Assembly (NCBI GenBank): GCA_022592445.1
Contig: JABYQR010000282.1
Location: 1-60,576 of the forward strand
Length of the DNA: 60,576 nt
Direction: 5' to 3'
Source of the DNA: Cytidiella melzeri
Lineage: Eukaryota > Basidiomycota > Agaricomycetes > Polyporales > Irpicaceae
This document shows, one piece after another, positions 57,254 to 60,576 of the stretch. Positions within the stretch are counted from its first letter, which is position 1; each line of letters starts with the position of its first letter. The notes below the pieces were generated by a model. The model saw only the letters and a list, made by a program, of their open reading frames with translations, did no database searches and had not been told where the DNA came from. Both the position numbers and the translations under genes were made by a program.

Positions 57254-60200
57254 TGCGGATAGGATTGAGAGGGAAATGCGATGGAGGAGCGGGCGGGAAG
57301 GGCGTTGCTATATAGTGTACGCGGTGTTTGCGGATGTTTGATAGGCTCCAAGAGGGCGAAGATTGCAGAGGTTTGTCTTGATGCGGGGGTGGAAACGAGT
57401 GATTATCGGGAGACCGTGTGGGGATGGACAGTGCAGAAAACTGGAGGTGGTGGACGAGATAGGAAGGTGGCGATCGGCGTGCGGGCCCGCTTCTTTTGCT
57501 TCTGCAGTGGCACTGAAACGAGGGTAGCGATGGAATATCACAGCCGTGACGCCACCGGCCAGCCGTTTTGTGGCGTCGCATTCAGCCCAGTCGCAGACAT
57601 TACAGCAGAAAGTACTCATTGTGACCAAGTTTCTTCTGGAATAACGTATCCAGGGTGGAGGATAGGTCGCGGACTTTGAGTTAACTAGTAGTAGCCGCCC
57701 TGCCGAGTTGCCGGTGCCGCAGAGTGTTACCACAACATACTCATCCAACCTACTGGTGTTGAATATGTCTATGGCCACCGCACCTGCCCAAAGAATTCAC
57801 CTGACAGGGTGTTCATCTGTACCTCCGATGTCGCCGTCCTTCTGACAGTGTCACCATACCAGCGCTGCTCACACAAGGGCCATGCTGACACGCCATGCCG
57901 GTAAGAACAAAGATACGACTCGACGCCGGACACTCAGCAGTCAGATACGTACGTAAACACAGCCTTTGCGCGCACCTATTTTCCGACTTCACCTGCGTCT
58001 AGATAGCCAAGACGTGAGTAATCTACTGCGCTTGTGCTCACACACCATTCCTTGCCCTACGCGAATACCCCTCCCATCGTTATTGTTGGACCAGCACCAC
58101 CATATACAGCTCCACGTCAGTATGTAGTGTCATTTGGATCTGACGGCACGTACACGGCTGGCGACCATGTCAAAAAGCGGATACTTCTACTTTGTCCGAG
58201 TTCTGCATCCGAATCGTGCCTTGGATGCCGGAACCGTTTGCCATGGCATTCGCGAATTCGCACATCACTCACAAGTGTAAGAGACTGTGTGCGCGTCATG
58301 CGATCGATCACTCAGTTCGCCACCATCTCGCTTTCAACTTGAATCCTCTCCGCTTACTCGAGCCTCGCAACCTTACAGCTCCCAAATCATCGTCGGTGGC
58401 CAACCTACACACACAACGCGGGGGTTTTCGAGTTCTTTTCAGCATGTTGAGGTCAAACGGACGAGCCTGACTACCTTCCTCCTCTCACCGATCAGCTACC
58501 ATCGACGTACTGAGCCATCGCGTCGGTACCATCTATTGCAATACAGCAGCAAAGACGTCGGACGAGCACCCACAACGGGACGATCGACGTTCGTCATCCC
58601 CGATGCGGTTACCGTACCTTACGGCTACAGGGTCTATAGACGTCACTGCGGTCGGATGTTCTACTATGTAAGCTCGGTGATGCAGGTGTTTACGTCCGTC
58701 ACAATCCTCTCCTGCTACCGGTGGAAGTTGCGCTGACGCAGCTGCTTCAGAATCTTCTAGACAACAGGCAGCTCTGGGACAGTTTCTATCTTGTACCCTT
58801 GTCTCCTATTCACGCCTTGTCAATCTGTCGACCATTTTCCGGCCGTTGTGTTGAGATTCTCATTTGCGCATGGACGGGCTTACAGATACCTATCTATGTT
58901 CCACAGGTGGTAAGTTCGGACTCACTGTCACCGGGGGGTGGAGTTACGTCTGCAGATTAGCCGAATGCTCATCCCAGCGGCTGTTCAAGAGCCTATTAGT
59001 CTCAAGACTCTAGTTTCCTCCCGGTGCGATTTCACTCAAATATGGACCGGATGTTTGCTAGAACTGCAATGATCGTTGGAAATGGCTAGTCTTACGAGCT
59101 CTTCGACTTTTGAGAGGTCCGCCACACCGCCCGTTCGAGCTCAAAATCCTCGTGTCACACAAGACCCATCAACTAGGTCGCCCACCTACGCCAATGACTT
59201 CCCACAGACCCAGCACCAACCGTCAATACTGAGCCGTCTTCTGCCGTCGCCGGTGTCACTCTTCCCAGTGCTAGCCCTCTTGAACGATCGTTCGACCACT
59301 GCCGTATTATCGTTAGACACAGCGATACCCACATGGAGTGAACATTCCTTCAGGAGGAAAACGATCAACTTTGCGAGACGTTCATGCCGGACGTCATGCT
59401 AGTTAGAGGAGGATGTGCGCTCACCGCGTCGAGGCTATCAGAAATCGGGGGAAATGCTCACAGGTGCTTGAACCGTGAGTATCCCTGTGTTACTTTATCG
59501 TGCTTTATCCCGCTTAGGTGTGCGATTGTCATCTTCGATGTGCTACCAATCTCATTTGCGCCGTTTTCTCTCTTCACTGTGTCAGCATATCTCATACACT
59601 TTCACTAAGACTTGTCGGCAGCTATTACGTCGTACGTTTCTAAGCGCGCCAGACTCCTTTATAGTCTCCTCTGCTGTTCATCAGGACGCTCGCTGTTTCT
59701 GATATGTACGTCTAATCCCAAGTCTCCGCGCACTCAGAGTCAACAATGGTCCTCACCTTGCAGCACGCAAAGGTGGATTTGACGTCCACGAGCTCTGTTG
59801 TTCTGGAGCGCAGTCTGTCATTCGGAGGTACTCAAAATTTTCAGAGATTTGTGAATCTCGCAGGTTCAGTCGGACTTGTGTTCAGCCAGCATTCCATACC
59901 CCGTCACGGTACTCAAGCTGTACGAAATTGACAGTGAAGCGGCTACGATGCCTTTCCTCCGTTTTTTTGTGGGATCCCTGTTTCCGTCCACGACTACTTA
60001 CTCGCGTTGGCCAAACAACGCTGCAAGATGGTGTCTTTTTCTTGGTACATTTCAAGCTCAGGAGCGTGCGGATAGAGCACGAGGCGTTCTGGTTGTAAAT
60101 TCCCTTCCGGCTGGTGGAGACCCTAAGTATTCTAATACTACTGAAGGCTACGCTGATAGGGGATATGTGAAAAGGTGCGCCGTTTCCATTCAAACTCGTG

Positions 60201-60576
60201 ATTGAATTTGAGAACCTATGTCACACGAAGGAGCTGAGGGTATGGCTACAGATGGCAGCCGAGAATTTTGGGGGGTGTGCTGGGGCAAAGCTGAATTCGA
60301 GAGGGAATGTGGGTGTCCGACGAACATCATGCGGTGGCGATAGCCCTCGCGGGTGTTGTCAGAGATCCCGAAGGAACTCTAGGCCGAGATTGGGTACCGG
60401 ACTGTGCGTACGAACAGGGATAACTTTCCATGTGTTGAAGGTGCTGCCATTTGACCCCATGCTACTGTCGTTTTCGATATGTGACGACGGACTGAGTCGA
60501 GAGGTTGGAGAGTCAGAAACATAGCAATGAGGACTGCGAACCGTAGATCGCTTTGAACTTCGCTTACATAAGCGTT
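57254..60576. other. 3.3-kb end region, no gene firmly recognised
   Basis: The left end includes the promoter of the neighbouring gene. A 149-codon open frame at 58287-58736 (plus) is Ser/Arg/Tyr-rich and contains VPYGYRVYRRHCGRMFYYV, vaguely like a WW-type module. Near 59350-59395 an EENDQLCETFMPD reading follows a CAG. These could be exons of an uncharacterised gene, but no continuous model could be built. Confidence 0.35.

Overview
The window looks like nuclear DNA of a mushroom-forming basidiomycete (Agaricomycetes). Genes are split by many 50-70 nt GT-AG introns, the transposons are agaricomycete types (KDZ, a chromodomain Ty3 element, a Tc1/mariner element), and there are basidiomycete-specific families such as the DUF6533 membrane proteins. 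Gene models were built by hand from splice signals. Most recognised models close exactly in frame.

Layout. 1-12 kb is a transposon graveyard: the 3' end of a LINE, two solo LTRs, a pogo-type fragment and a decayed two-gene DNA transposon with a possible third antisense ORF. 12-14.8 kb holds a 102-bp duplication and a decayed basidiomycete gene. 14.8-23.2 kb is a young full-length chromovirus in minus orientation, with 725/723 bp LTRs, a perfect TATGT target duplication and an extra ORF before gag. 23.7-31.3 kb is a conserved island: a DUF2470 membrane protein, tRNA-Gly(GCC), a secreted Cys-rich GPI-type protein, an OMA1-like mitochondrial metalloprotease and a Svf1-family protein. 32.1-37.0 kb is a basic host gene split by a 3441-bp Tc1/mariner element that carries both a transposase and an antisense 470-aa accessory gene. 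37.5-40.0 kb is a type I metacaspase. 42.0-44.8 kb is a 20-exon sugar transporter with 8- and 16-nt exons. 45.3-50.2 kb holds two tandem DUF6533 proteins. 51.6-55.0 kb is a mosaic: a second copy of the transposon accessory gene, a solo LTR and a KDZ transposase fragment. 56.5-57.3 kb is a small presumably mitochondrial protein. From 57.3 kb to the end nothing firm was recognised.

Most interesting signals. (1) The intact two-gene Tc1/mariner element, whose removal restores a 442-codon host reading frame exactly. (2) LTRs of two families in which a predicted leader intron is bounded by 20-21 nt direct repeats ending exactly at the splice sites. (3) A chromovirus with a pre-gag ORF and homopolymer frameshifts despite near-identical LTRs. 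(4) Four tiny exons in the transporter. (5) A solo LTR without target duplication, joining two different DNA-transposon fragments.
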